Origin: an uncultured Collinsella sp.
GTDB taxonomy: Bacteria; Actinomycetota; Coriobacteriia; Coriobacteriales; Coriobacteriaceae
Assembly: GCA_958437495.1 (NCBI GenBank)
Contig: CAUBOH010000010.1
Coordinates: 1-64,000 of the forward strand
Direction: 5' to 3'
DNA length: 64,000 nt
The notes beneath the pieces were generated by a model. The model searched no databases. It was given only the letters and a program-made list of their open reading frames with translations, and had not been told where the DNA came from. The position numbers and the translations under genes were made by a program. Below, piece after piece: positions 33,994 through 42,461 of the stretch; position 1 is the stretch's first letter, and the number at the start of each line of letters is the position of its first letter.

Positions 33994-35037
33994 ATGTCGT
34001 TTGCCAAATTCTTCAAAGATGCGCTGCTTCCCGTCGCCGTGTGGACGTGCGGCGTGCTGCTGAGCTGCTTTGTGCTGACGGTCGCCGGAGCCCCGGCATC
34101 TATCGTGGTCGTGGCGGTCGGTGTGTCCTTTATCTTTGGTATGCTCGGCATCGCGATCGAGTACGCGCGTCGTCGCCGTTTTCTGCGCCAGCTGGAGCGC
34201 GCGGCCGAGGAGCTGGAGAGCCCCGCGTGGGTGCAAGAGATGGTGCAATGCCCGACCTATGCCGAGGGCGAGCTCGAATACGAGGTCTTGCGTCGCGTGG
34301 GCAAAGCCGCTTGCGATGAGGTGGCGGAAGGCCGCCGTCAGACCGTTGACTATCGCGACTATATCGAGAGCTGGGTCCATGAGGCCAAGCTGCCCCTGGC
34401 GGCGGCCCATCTGATATTGGAAAACCTGGACGGCAGCGAAGACGACCTGTCGCGTGTGGATGACCTGGGCCGTGAGCTGGCTCGCGTGGAGCGCTATATC
34501 GACCAGGCGCTGTACTACGCGCGCTCGGAAGTCGTGGAGCGCGACTACCTGATTCGTCGCTGGGATCTTAAGACCTTGGTGGCGGGTGCCATTAAGGCCA
34601 ACGCACGTGAGCTCATCGCGGCGCACGTGGCGCCGGTGTGTGAGAACCTCGACTTCGAGGTGTTCACCGACGAGAAATGGCTCGAGTTTATTCTGGGCCA
34701 GCTCATTCAGAACAGCATTAAATATGCGCGCGAGGATGGCGCGAAGATTGTGTTTTCGGGTGCGTTGCTGGATGAGGGTCTGGCGAGCGAGCGCATCGAG
34801 CTTGCCGTCGCGGACAACGGCTGCGGCGTGAGCGCGGCCGATCTGCCGCGCGTGTTCGAGAAGGGCTTTACCGGTGACAACGGCCGCGCCACCAAGCGCG
34901 CAACGGGTATTGGTCTCTACCTGGTGGCTCGCCTGTGCTCCAAGATGGGCATCGACGTCACCGCGGCATCCGAGCCCGGCGAAGGCTTCGTCGTCACGTT
35001 CGCCTTCTCAACCAACAAGTTCCAATATTTCGAGTAG
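33994..35037 (+). CDS. Intramembrane-sensing histidine kinase (BceS/GraS-like)
   Basis: 347 residues. Two membrane helices with almost no extracytoplasmic loop (LLPVAVWTCGVLLSCFVL and ASIVVVAVGVSFIFGMLG) are typical of kinases that sense via a membrane partner. H-box SWVHEAKLPLAAAHLI, N-box LIQNSIKYARED, G1 VADNGCGVS and G2 ATGIGLYLVARL. Paired with the regulator gene just upstream. A usual partner ABC transporter (BceAB type) is absent on either side, so input may come from an unlinked transporter. Confidence 0.9.
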   Translation: MSFAKFFKDALLPVAVWTCGVLLSCFVLTVAGAPASIVVVAVGVSFIFGMLGIAIEYARRRRFLRQLERAAEELESPAWVQEMVQCPTYAEGELEYEVLRRVGKAACDEVAEGRRQTVDYRDYIESWVHEAKLPLAAAHLILENLDGSEDDLSRVDDLGRELARVERYIDQALYYARSEVVERDYLIRRWDLKTLVAGAIKANARELIAAHVAPVCENLDFEVFTDEKWLEFILGQLIQNSIKYAREDGAKIVFSGALLDEGLASERIELAVADNGCGVSAADLPRVFEKGFTGDNGRATKRATGIGLYLVARLCSKMGIDVTAASEPGEGFVVTFAFSTNKFQYFE

Positions 35038-35086
35038 CGCACACGGCAGACGTCCGCCCAAACAAAACGTGCCTCCCATGAAAAAC

Positions 35087-35122
35087 GTGCCGCCCCAACC
35101 GGGGCGGCACGCCATCTTTTAT
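35087..35122 (+). terminator. Rho-independent terminator of the regulator-kinase pair
   Basis: GTGCCGCCCC (35087-35096), loop AACC, GGGGCGGCAC (35101-35110), then a T-rich GCCATCTTTTAT. Confidence 0.8.
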
Positions 35123-35151
35123 CAGCCAACTCGCTGAAGTAAGGCTGCGAA

Positions 35152-35244
35152 GGCCGCGGGGCTGGGAGGGGTTTCCTAAGGGCACATCCCGCAGCCGCAA
35201 CGCGGCGAGGACGTGCCCGTGGAAACCCCGCAGGCCCCGCGGCC
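35152..35244. ncRNA. 93-nt highly stable hairpin, candidate structured RNA
   Basis: Nested arms: GGCCGCGGGGC (35152-35162) with GCCCCGCGGCC (35234-35244), GGGGTTTCC (35168-35176) with GGAAACCCC (35221-35229), GGGCAC (35180-35185) with GTGCCC (35213-35218), and an apical GCCGC / GCGGC. It lies just past the 3' end of the universal stress gene on the other strand. No T-run on either side. Structured RNA, processing element or REP-type repeat are all possible. Confidence 0.5.
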
Positions 35245-35257
35245 GGTGGGAGCAACG

Positions 35258-35695
35258 CTACTTCACGACCAGAATGTCACAGTCCGTATTGCGCAGCAGG
35301 AACGTCGAAATCGAACCCAGGAGCGCGTACTTAATCGAGGACAGACCACGGGCGCCGCAGAGTACCAGATCGGGTTTGACCACGTCGAGCATCTCGTCCT
35401 TCAACGTCTCACGAATACGACCGGCGCGAATCATGACTTCGACCTCGGGGATATCGGGATTAGCCTTGGCCTCCTCGAGCTGCTTCGCGATGGAGTTGTT
35501 AAAGGCCTCCTCCAAGCCGTTGACTAAGTCGACCGGGTAAGCCCCTGCGCTCTCGAGCGCTGTGGAGTCGATCACGTGACCGATAATCAGCTTTGCGCCG
35601 TTGTTTGCGGCCACCTTGATGGCGCGTGCGAGCACAAAATCCTGCTGCTCAGTACCGTCGAGTGAAACAAATACCTTGGTGTAGCCCTCGGTCAT
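35258..35695 (-). CDS. Universal stress protein (UspA family)
   Basis: 145 residues. Single UspA domain starting YTKVFVSLDGTEQQDFVLAR and ending LLRNTDCDILVVK. The ATP-binding type signature G-2x-G-9x-G-S is present as GARGLSSIKYALLGS, so this member probably binds ATP. ATG 35695 follows AAGGAGGAAACC. Monocistronic. The 93-nt hairpin lies immediately after its stop codon. Confidence 0.93.
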   Translation of the reverse strand: MTEGYTKVFVSLDGTEQQDFVLARAIKVAANNGAKLIIGHVIDSTALESAGAYPVDLVNGLEEAFNNSIAKQLEEAKANPDIPEVEVMIRAGRIRETLKDEMLDVVKPDLVLCGARGLSSIKYALLGSISTFLLRNTDCDILVVK

Positions 35696-35944
35696 GGTTT
35701 CCTCCTTGGTCTATCGCACGGGCGCAGGGCTCGTGCGTCGGGCGGCCGCGGATGCGCGACCGCCGGACACTTTATCTTGTTGCAGTTATACCCAAGGATT
35801 TCGGTTTGACCGCCTGCAATTCTGTGAACGGACAAGATTTTTGGTAAGGGTTGGCATGTGTGCGTCGCCAACGGTTGATAATGGGACATCGCCCGCACCG
35901 TCCGCAGAAACATCTATCGGCGGGTGTTAAACGAGGGGGTCCCT

Positions 35945-36925
35945 TTGGATATTATCGAGCTTCTAAAATCTGCCTTCATGGGCCTGGTCGAGGGCATTAC
36001 CGAATGGCTGCCCGTTTCGTCGACGGGCCACATGATCCTGGTGGACGAGTTCGTCAAGATGAACGTGAGCGAGACGTTCTGGAACATGTTCCTGGTCGTG
36101 ATTCAGCTTGGCGCCATATTGGCCGTCTGCGTGCTGTTCTTCTACGACCTCAACCCGTTCTCGCCCAGCAAGGGCAAGGAGGGTCGTCGCGACACATGGG
36201 TACTGTGGGGCAAGATTGCGCTCGGCTGTATTCCCGCTGCGGCGATTGGCCTGCCGCTCAACGACTGGATGGAGGAGCATTTCTACAACGCTCCCGTCGT
36301 GGCGCTGGCACTCATCGTCTACGGTGTGCTGTTCATCGTGATTGAGAATTGGCGCGCCCGCAAGCGCGAAGAGATGACATTCGCGGGGTCGTTTGGTTCG
36401 CGCGCCGTTGTGGCGGGTGGGCGTCCCGCCGGTGCGCACTTTGCGGCGCCCGCCGCGGCTACTGCCGAGGATGAGGACGATGACGATAACCTGGACTTTG
36501 GCTCCATTGCGACGCTCGAGGACCTAAGCTGGAAGACCGCGCTGGGCATTGGCTGCTTCCAGGTCCTGTCGCTGGTGCCGGGCACATCGCGTTCCGGCTC
36601 CACCATCATCGGCGGCCTGTTGCTGGGCTGCACGCGCTCGGTGGCGTCTAAGTTCACGTTCTTCCTGGCTATCCCCGTCATGTTTGGTGCGAGTGCGCTT
36701 AAGCTGGTCAAGTACTTCGTTAAGGGCGGTACGTTTGGTGCCAACGAGGTCGCCATCCTGGGCGTGGGCTGCATCGTCGCCTTTGTGGTTTCGCTCATCT
36801 CCATCAAGTGGCTCATGGGCTTCGTCCGCCGTCACGACTTCAAGTGCTTCGGCGTCTACCGTATTGTCCTGGGTATCGTGGTACTTGCGTACTTCTTCGT
36901 TCTGGAGCCTATGCTCGGCCTGTAA
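35945..36925 (+). CDS. uppP: Undecaprenyl-diphosphatase
   Basis: About 326 residues of polytopic membrane enzyme (BacA family) recycling undecaprenyl diphosphate to the carrier lipid for peptidoglycan synthesis. Catalytic segments: EGITEWLPVSSTGHMIL near the N-terminus and VPGTSRSGSTIIGGLLL in the second half. The start is probably TTG 35945 (LDIIELLKSAFMGLVEG), five bases after GAGGGGG; a GTG at 35924 is the alternative. About 50 residues rich in Ala and Asp (with TAEDEDDDDNLD) are inserted between the two catalytic halves, which lengthens the protein beyond the usual 260-290. Confidence 0.93.
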   Translation: MDIIELLKSAFMGLVEGITEWLPVSSTGHMILVDEFVKMNVSETFWNMFLVVIQLGAILAVCVLFFYDLNPFSPSKGKEGRRDTWVLWGKIALGCIPAAAIGLPLNDWMEEHFYNAPVVALALIVYGVLFIVIENWRARKREEMTFAGSFGSRAVVAGGRPAGAHFAAPAAATAEDEDDDDNLDFGSIATLEDLSWKTALGIGCFQVLSLVPGTSRSGSTIIGGLLLGCTRSVASKFTFFLAIPVMFGASALKLVKYFVKGGTFGANEVAILGVGCIVAFVVSLISIKWLMGFVRRHDFKCFGVYRIVLGIVVLAYFFVLEPMLGL

Positions 36926-36969
36926 CTTGGTTGACGCCGCGCGGCGGCCAGAGCGACAACTTGTTATTC

Positions 36970-37012
36970 AAAGAGGGTGGCATGACCAAAAGGTCTATGC
37001 CGCCTTTTTTGG
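36970..37012 (+). terminator. Rho-independent terminator of uppP
   Basis: GGTGGCATGACC and GGTCTATGCCGCC pair around AAAA, with a T6 tail at about 37005-37010. Confidence 0.85.
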
Positions 37013-37073
37013 TGCAATGGGGACAGGTTGTCTTGCAGCAACATGGTGCAGACTAATCTAACCCCAATGCACC
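37011..37073. repeat. GGTGCA palindromic repeat, copy 1
   Basis: GGTGCAATGGGGACAGG at the left and, reversed, GGTGCATTGGGGTTAG from the right form an imperfect inverted repeat with AACATGGTGCA near the centre. A related copy is at 43418-43476. Confidence 0.6.
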
Positions 37074-37214
37074 AAATCTCCTGGGGCGGGCTCAAGGGCG
37101 GCGGACGGAGTCGCGGTGTGATTTGCGTCGGTGTCCGCGTGGCTCGGTATACTGGTACGGCTCAAACTATGGCGCTGCCCGCAGGCACGCCGTCCGTCAG
37201 ATGAGGAGTCGCCC

Positions 37215-40115
37215 ATGACCCAGCCCCTGCCCTGGGAAAAGAATGCCGCGGTACCCGTGCCGCCCGCGCCGGAACCCGTGCCGCTCGATGCGTACACCGC
37301 CCCCGCCGCGCCGGAGCCCGAACTCGTCCCGCTCGACATCTACGACGCTCCCGCACCGGCACCCAAGCCCGCCAAGCCGCTCGTCGACATTGACAGTCTT
37401 AACCCCGCTCAGCGCGAGGCCGTCCTGACCACCGAGGGTCCGTTGCTGGTCCTTGCCGGTGCTGGCTCGGGCAAGACCCGCGTCCTGACCTTCCGCATTG
37501 CCCATATGCTCGGCGACCTGGGCGTTAAGCCCTGGCAGATCCTTGCCATCACGTTTACCAACAAGGCCGCGGCCGAGATGCGCGAGCGTCTGGCGGCGCT
37601 TATCCCCAGCGGTACCCGCGGCATGTGGGTGTGCACCTTCCATGCCATGTGCGTGCGCATACTGCGCGAGGACGCCGACTTGCTGGGCTACACCGATCAG
37701 TTCACCATCTACGATGACGACGATTCCAAGCGCATGGTGCGTGACATTATGCAGGCGCTCGGTATCGAGCAAAAGCAATTCCCCATCAACATGATCCGTA
37801 GCAAGATCAGCTCGGCCAAAAACGCCATGATCGGCCCCGAGGACATGCTCAAGAGTGCCGATAGCCCCAACGACAAAAAGGCCGCACAGGTCTATATGGA
37901 GCTGGAACGCCGCCTGCGCGCCGCCAACGCGATGGACTTCGACGACCTGCTCGTGCGCGCGCTCGAGCTGCTGCGCACCCGCCCCGAGGTGCTCGACAAG
38001 TACCAGGAGCGCTTCCGCTACATTAGCGTCGACGAGTATCAGGACACCAACCACGTCCAGTACGAGATCGCCAACCTGCTGGCCGCCAAGTACCAAAACC
38101 TCATGGTCGTGGGCGACGACGACCAGTCCATTTACAGCTGGCGCGGCGCCGACATCACCAACATCTTGGACTTTGAGAAGGACTTTAAAAACTGCAAGAC
38201 TGTCAAGCTGGAGCAGAACTATCGCTCCACGGGTCACATCCTGAGCGCCGCCAACGCCGTGGTTCGCCACAACTCGCAGCGCAAGGACAAGCGCCTGTTT
38301 ACGGCCGAGGGCGATGGCGAGAAGATCCAGGCCTTCCAAGCGAGCGACGAGCGCGACGAGGGCCGCTGGATTGCCGGTGAGATCGAAAAGTTGCACTCTA
38401 AGGGCACGAGCTACGACGACATCGCTGTGTTCTATCGCACCAACGCCCAGTCGCGTATCCTCGAAGATATGTTCCTGCGCGCGGGCGTGCCCTACAAGAT
38501 TGTCGGCGGCACGCGATTCTTCGACCGCGCCGAGATCCGCGACGTCATGGCCTACCTCAAGATGATCGTGAACCCGGCTGACGAGATGAGCGTCAAGCGT
38601 GTCATCAACACGCCGCGCCGCGGCATCGGCTCCACTTCGATTCAAAAGATTGAGCAGCTGGCACGCGACAACCGCTGCTCGTTCTTTCAAGCCTGTGAGA
38701 TTGCGACGGCCGAGACGGGCATGTTTAGCGCCAAGGTGCGCAACGGCCTGTCGAGCTTTGTGGCGCTGGTGCGCGAGGGCCGGCGCATGGACGGCGAGCT
38801 CAAGGACGTCGTCGAGATGATTGTCGACAAGACGGGCCTGCTGCAGGCCTTCCGCGCCGAGGGCACCATGGAGTCCGAGAGTCGCGCCGAGAACATCCAG
38901 GAATTCCTGGGCGTCGCTGCCGAATTTGAGGAGACGCACGAGGATATCGAAGGTACGCTCGAGAGCTTGGAAGAGCTGCGCGCGGCCGGTGTTGCCGATG
39001 TGCCTGCCGACGCTGAGCCCGAGCCCGTTGTGGTGGGCGCACCTGCGCCCGAGCCCGGCCCGTCTGCGCCCGTGTCTTCGTTTGAGGCGCTCGTTGGCGC
39101 GCGCGATGCCGCGGGCTCCAATCCGCTCGATAGCTTGGCCGCTCCGGCGTTGTCTCCGCAGGATGCCCTGGCTGCCGCTATCGCGGGCAACGCCTATGCC
39201 GCACCGACAGAGCTGCCCGCGGGCGCCGTGCATGCCGACGAGATCGAGCGCACCTACGGCCCGCTCACCTGCAAGGCGCTGCCCGCTCTCATGGAGTGGC
39301 TGGCCCTGCGCTCCGACTTGGATTCCCTGGCCGGCGAGACGCATGCCATCACCATGATGACCATTCACTCCGCCAAGGGCCTGGAGTTCCCCGCGGTGTT
39401 CGTGGCCGGCATGGAGGAAGGCATCTTCCCGCACGTGCACGACTTTGGCGGTAGTGACGATCCGGGTAAGCTCGAGGAGGAGCGTCGCTTGGCCTACGTC
39501 GCCATTACGCGTGCTCGCAAGCGCCTGTTCTTGACCTATGCGGCCACGCGTCGCACCTACGGCTCGACTTCTGCCAACCCGCGCTCGCGCTTCCTCAACG
39601 AGATTCCGTTTGAGGATATCGAGTTTAGCGGTATCGGTTCTGCCGGTTTTGAGGGCACGGGCTGGGAGAAGCGCGGCGACCGTCACGGCACCTTTGGCTC
39701 GGGCATGGGCTCGGATATGTATGGCGGCAAGGTGTTCGGTTCGCATACGCGCTCGACCGGCGGTTCCGCTTCGCGCGGCGGATCGAGCTTCGACGATTTC
39801 TTTGGCGGCAGCACTTATGGCACCGAGCGCCATCGTGGGGTTTCGCCCGACGCCGGCCGTGTTGCCTCGACCTTTGGTTCGGGCGCGCCGCGAGCCAAAA
39901 AGCCGTCGTCCAAGGTGTCGCCGACGGTGGAGCGCAAGGTCGATCGCGCCAGCGCGTCGCAGGACTTTGCCGCGGGCGATACCGTGAGCCATAAGACCTT
40001 TGGCACGGGCACCGTGATCTCGGTCGCCGGAGACATGATCGAGGTCCAGTTCGAAAAGACCGGCCAGACTAAAAAGCTGATGAAGGGCTTCGCACCGATC
40101 GTCAAGCTGTCGTAA
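37215..40115 (+). CDS. pcrA: UvrD/PcrA-type 3'-5' DNA helicase
   Basis: 966 residues from ATG 37215, after GATGAGGAGTCGCCC. Superfamily I helicase for repair and removal of recombination intermediates. Motifs: LNPAQREAVLTTEGPLLVLA, Walker A GAGSGKTRVL, ITFTNKAAAEMRERL, motif II VDEYQDTN, DDDQSIYSWRGAD, QNYRST, MTIHSAKGLEFPAVFVAGM, LAYVAITRARKRL. The C-terminal Tudor-like RNA-polymerase-contact segment is present (GDTVSHKTFGTGTVISV onward). Oddities: a Pro/Ala-rich N-terminal extension of about 65 residues and a roughly 100-residue Ala/Pro-rich insertion before motif V, plus a Gly/Ser-rich linker. Confidence 0.95.
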   Translation: MTQPLPWEKNAAVPVPPAPEPVPLDAYTAPAAPEPELVPLDIYDAPAPAPKPAKPLVDIDSLNPAQREAVLTTEGPLLVLAGAGSGKTRVLTFRIAHMLGDLGVKPWQILAITFTNKAAAEMRERLAALIPSGTRGMWVCTFHAMCVRILREDADLLGYTDQFTIYDDDDSKRMVRDIMQALGIEQKQFPINMIRSKISSAKNAMIGPEDMLKSADSPNDKKAAQVYMELERRLRAANAMDFDDLLVRALELLRTRPEVLDKYQERFRYISVDEYQDTNHVQYEIANLLAAKYQNLMVVGDDDQSIYSWRGADITNILDFEKDFKNCKTVKLEQNYRSTGHILSAANAVVRHNSQRKDKRLFTAEGDGEKIQAFQASDERDEGRWIAGEIEKLHSKGTSYDDIAVFYRTNAQSRILEDMFLRAGVPYKIVGGTRFFDRAEIRDVMAYLKMIVNPADEMSVKRVINTPRRGIGSTSIQKIEQLARDNRCSFFQACEIATAETGMFSAKVRNGLSSFVALVREGRRMDGELKDVVEMIVDKTGLLQAFRAEGTMESESRAENIQEFLGVAAEFEETHEDIEGTLESLEELRAAGVADVPADAEPEPVVVGAPAPEPGPSAPVSSFEALVGARDAAGSNPLDSLAAPALSPQDALAAAIAGNAYAAPTELPAGAVHADEIERTYGPLTCKALPALMEWLALRSDLDSLAGETHAITMMTIHSAKGLEFPAVFVAGMEEGIFPHVHDFGGSDDPGKLEEERRLAYVAITRARKRLFLTYAATRRTYGSTSANPRSRFLNEIPFEDIEFSGIGSAGFEGTGWEKRGDRHGTFGSGMGSDMYGGKVFGSHTRSTGGSASRGGSSFDDFFGGSTYGTERHRGVSPDAGRVASTFGSGAPRAKKPSSKVSPTVERKVDRASASQDFAAGDTVSHKTFGTGTVISVAGDMIEVQFEKTGQTKKLMKGFAPIVKLS

Positions 40116-40122
40116 TCCCGGC

Positions 40123-40252
40123 GGACCTGGGCGGGCGTATGGGGCAACATCGCCTGCTCGGGCAGTCCTGCGCAAGACGGAGGCCACATTAAGTGGCCTC
40201 CTTTGCGTGCGGAACTCGCGATCGATGTTGCCCCATACGCCCGCCCAGGTCC
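40123..40252. repeat. Perfect 30-bp inverted repeat enclosing a terminator
   Basis: The arms 40123-40152 and 40223-40252 are exact reverse complements over 30 bases (outer ends GGACCTGGGCGG / CCGCCCAGGTCC, inner CAACATCG / CGATGTTG). The 70-base interior holds the terminator at 40179-40204. Together they would make a very long stem if transcribed. Confidence 0.85.
40179..40204. terminator. Terminator hairpin of the helicase gene
   Basis: GGAGGCCAC (40179-40187), loop ATTAA, GTGGCCTCC (40193-40201), then TTT. Confidence 0.7.
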
Positions 40253-40268
40253 TTAGATAACGTTGCTT

Positions 40269-40297
40269 GCGAACGTCGCTCTGCTCGTTCGCTTTTT
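40269..40297 (+). terminator. Second terminator hairpin
   Basis: GCGAACG (40269-40275) pairs with CGTTCGC (40286-40292), followed by TTTTT. Confidence 0.7.
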
Positions 40298-40336
40298 GAT
40301 CTGGAGAGCCGGGTGGGCTGATATATAGATACGAGT

Positions 40337-40380
40337 AGGGGCTCCTCCGTTGATGAACGGGGGAGCCCCTTGTTTCGTTT
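40337..40380. terminator. Terminator hairpin between helicase and manA genes
   Basis: AGGGGCTCCTCCGTT (40337-40351), loop GATG, AACGGGGGAGCCCCT (40356-40370), then TGTTTCGTTT. Serves the + strand; may also serve convergent manA. Confidence 0.75.
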
Positions 40381-40396
40381 GGGTTGTTGGTGCGAC

Positions 40397-41329
40397 CTAC
40401 AGGTGCGAGACGATCAGTTCCATCTTGCCTTCGAGGTCAATGGAGCTGACGGTGCTGGGCGCCAGCAGGTGACTTCCCTTGTGGACGGGGTCGCCGCAGA
40501 CGGTGCCTTCGCCGTCGATGACCGACAAGCACATGAAAGGCCAACGCTGGTCGAGGGTCTTGCTGCCGTCGACGCGTACGCGGTCGACGGTGTAGCAGGG
40601 GCAAGACACGAGCTCGGTCACGCCGTCCACCTCGGGTGCGGTCACCGTGCCGTCGGTCGGGGCCTGAGCATCAAAGTTTATGCAGTCGAGGCTCTGCTCA
40701 ATGTGCAGGGGACGCAGTTTGCCGTCGGTGCCGGGGCGGTCGTAATCGTACAGGCGATACGTCACGTCGCACGACTGCTGCGTTTCCAAAATGAGCGTGC
40801 CGGCCTTGATGGCGTGAACGGTACCGGAATCAATCTGGAAAAAGTCGCCCTTGTGGATCGGTAGTACGTTGAGCATGTCGTCCCAGCGGCCGTCCTCGAT
40901 CATCTGTGCGGCCTCGGCGCGGTCGTGTGCGCGCTGGCCGACGATGATCGTGGCACCGGGCTCGCAATCCAGCACGTACCAGCACTCGGTTTTGCCCAGG
41001 CTGCCGTTCTCGTGCTTGGCGGCGTACTCGTCGTTGGGATGAATCTGGATCGAAAGGTCGTCCTTGGCGTCCAGAATCTTAATGAGCAGCGGGAACTCCT
41101 TGCCCTCGCAATTGCCAAAAAGCTCACGGTGCTCGGCCCACAGCCACGACAGCGTGTGGCCGGCGTACGGTCCCTCAGCAATCTGACAGTCGCCGTTGGG
41201 ATGGGCCGAGATAGCCCAGAACTCACCGATGGGACCTTCAGGAATGTCGTAACCAAATACGGTTTCGAGCTGGCGGCCACCCCAGATCTTCTTGCGGAAG
41301 ATCGGCGTCAGTTTAATCAAATCGGACAT
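40397..41329 (-). CDS. manA: Mannose-6-phosphate isomerase, class I
   Basis: 310 residues, the short cupin-type enzyme interconverting mannose-6-P and fructose-6-P. Landmarks: IFRKKIWGGRQLETVFGYDI, zinc ligands in LSIQIHPNDEYA and the Glu of KTECWYVLDCEPGA, and the HAIKAGTLILETQQSCDVTY segment with the catalytic region. Start at ATG 41329 (MSDLIKLTPIF), seven bases after GGAGG; the ATG at 41335 would abut the ribosome site. Lies 73 bases downstream of gntR on the same strand, so the two may be cotranscribed. With the ROK kinase across the divergent gap, it suggests a hexose utilisation locus. Confidence 0.92.
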   Translation of the reverse strand: MSDLIKLTPIFRKKIWGGRQLETVFGYDIPEGPIGEFWAISAHPNGDCQIAEGPYAGHTLSWLWAEHRELFGNCEGKEFPLLIKILDAKDDLSIQIHPNDEYAAKHENGSLGKTECWYVLDCEPGATIIVGQRAHDRAEAAQMIEDGRWDDMLNVLPIHKGDFFQIDSGTVHAIKAGTLILETQQSCDVTYRLYDYDRPGTDGKLRPLHIEQSLDCINFDAQAPTDGTVTAPEVDGVTELVSCPCYTVDRVRVDGSKTLDQRWPFMCLSVIDGEGTVCGDPVHKGSHLLAPSTVSSIDLEGKMELIVSHL

Positions 41330-41402
41330 ATTCATACCTCCATTGTGTTGCGCGGGCGCCGCGCAAAGCAGCGCAAAACGAGCGCCCACATGACTACAAA
41401 AA

Positions 41403-42122
41403 CTACGCCAACGTTACATTGTGCAACTCAAAGCGGTCGCCAACGTTGCGCGAGGTCGAATACTCAAAGGCGGCGCCGCTGTCCAAAAAGCCAATCTGCT
41501 TGAGCTCGAGCAGGGGAGAGCCAGGTTTGGTGTCCAGACGCTCGGCTTCTTCCTCGGTTGCCGCCACGGCGCGAATGGTACGGTGGAAGCTCGAAATCTT
41601 CAGCCCGCATTGCTCGCGGATGAAGCGGTAGAGCGATCCGTACAGGTCCTTCTTTTTAAGGCCTGGAATCAGCTCGAGCGGCATGTAGGTGTACTCGATA
41701 ACGATGGGCTTCTCGTCGGCCTGACGCACGCGCACGATGTGATAGGCAAAGTCATCTTCGGCAATTCCCAGCTGGGCCGCGATGTCCGCTGGTGGATTAA
41801 CGATCGAGAAATCGTAGACCACCGAGGTTACCTTCTCCCCGCGATGCTCATACGAAAAACCCTGGGCACGGTCGTTTTTGCCCTGGAAAAACGCCTGGCC
41901 GGGAAGCCCCGCTGTGTCCTTAACGTAGGTACCCGATCCGCGCCGGCTGGTAATAAGGCCTTCCTCGGTGATTTGCTCAATCGCTCGTTTGACAGTGATT
42001 TTGGAAACGCTATAGAGCTCGCAGAACTCAACGACGGTGGGGAGCTTGTCGCCCGGTTTAAGAGCGCCATCCTCGATACTTCGACGAATATCTGCAGCTA
42101 TCGCCTCGTATTTGGGAATCAT
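41403..42122 (-). CDS. GntR/HutC-family transcriptional regulator
   Basis: 239 residues. N-terminal winged helix (KYEAIAADIRRSIEDGALKP, then VVEFCELYSVSKITVKRAIE and GLITSRRGSGTYV) and C-terminal UTRA ligand domain (YHIVRVRQADEKPIVIEYTY, then LELKQIGFLDSGAAFEYSTS). ATG 42122 follows GGAGGTTCC. Regulators of this type usually bind a sugar phosphate. Divergent from the ROK kinase gene and directly upstream of manA, it is well placed to control both. AGTATA direct repeats just before its start are candidate operators. Confidence 0.9.
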   Translation of the reverse strand: MIPKYEAIAADIRRSIEDGALKPGDKLPTVVEFCELYSVSKITVKRAIEQITEEGLITSRRGSGTYVKDTAGLPGQAFFQGKNDRAQGFSYEHRGEKVTSVVYDFSIVNPPADIAAQLGIAEDDFAYHIVRVRQADEKPIVIEYTYMPLELIPGLKKKDLYGSLYRFIREQCGLKISSFHRTIRAVAATEEEAERLDTKPGSPLLELKQIGFLDSGAAFEYSTSRNVGDRFELHNVTLA

Positions 42123-42461
42123 GGAACCTCCTTTCCGGCTTGATTGAGTATAAAAGAAAGTATAGTCAACACCTAAGCATCCCTATTGCGTTTTAAAAAG
42201 TTCGAGAAAGATATTTTTAAAAAACGCTTCTCTTTAGAAACTAGAGCGCTCTAAATGAATATGCATTCAAATAATGTGATATTGAGCGAATCGATCGGCT
42301 CGAGGATGGGGTCGAGCTGTTTTGCCGCCCAGCGAACCGAATCTCATGCCCTGCATTTCCCCAGATAAAACCTGCCAAAACAAACCTGTCCCTTTTTGGT
42401 AGGTTTTTGCCTTGGGAGCGGTACCATACAGGCAATGTTTAAACGAGAAAGGTGGGCTCCC
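42123..42461. promoter_or_regulatory. Divergent gntR / ROK-kinase regulatory region
   Basis: No gene in these 339 bases. It holds AGTATA direct repeats 12 bp apart (42147-42152 and 42159-42164), an inverted repeat GCGTTTTAAAAA / TTTTTAAAAAACGC (42188-42199 with 42214-42227), and a 12-bp palindrome TAGAGCGCTCTA (42242-42253). Any of these could bind the GntR regulator. AT-rich for this genome. Confidence 0.5.

Noticed and set aside
37197..40187. 996-codon open frame antisense to the helicase gene
   Set aside because: Mirror of the GC-rich coding strand; product is low-complexity with no domain. The same holds for the long antisense frames at 22955-24676, 26906-28963 and 52001-53644.
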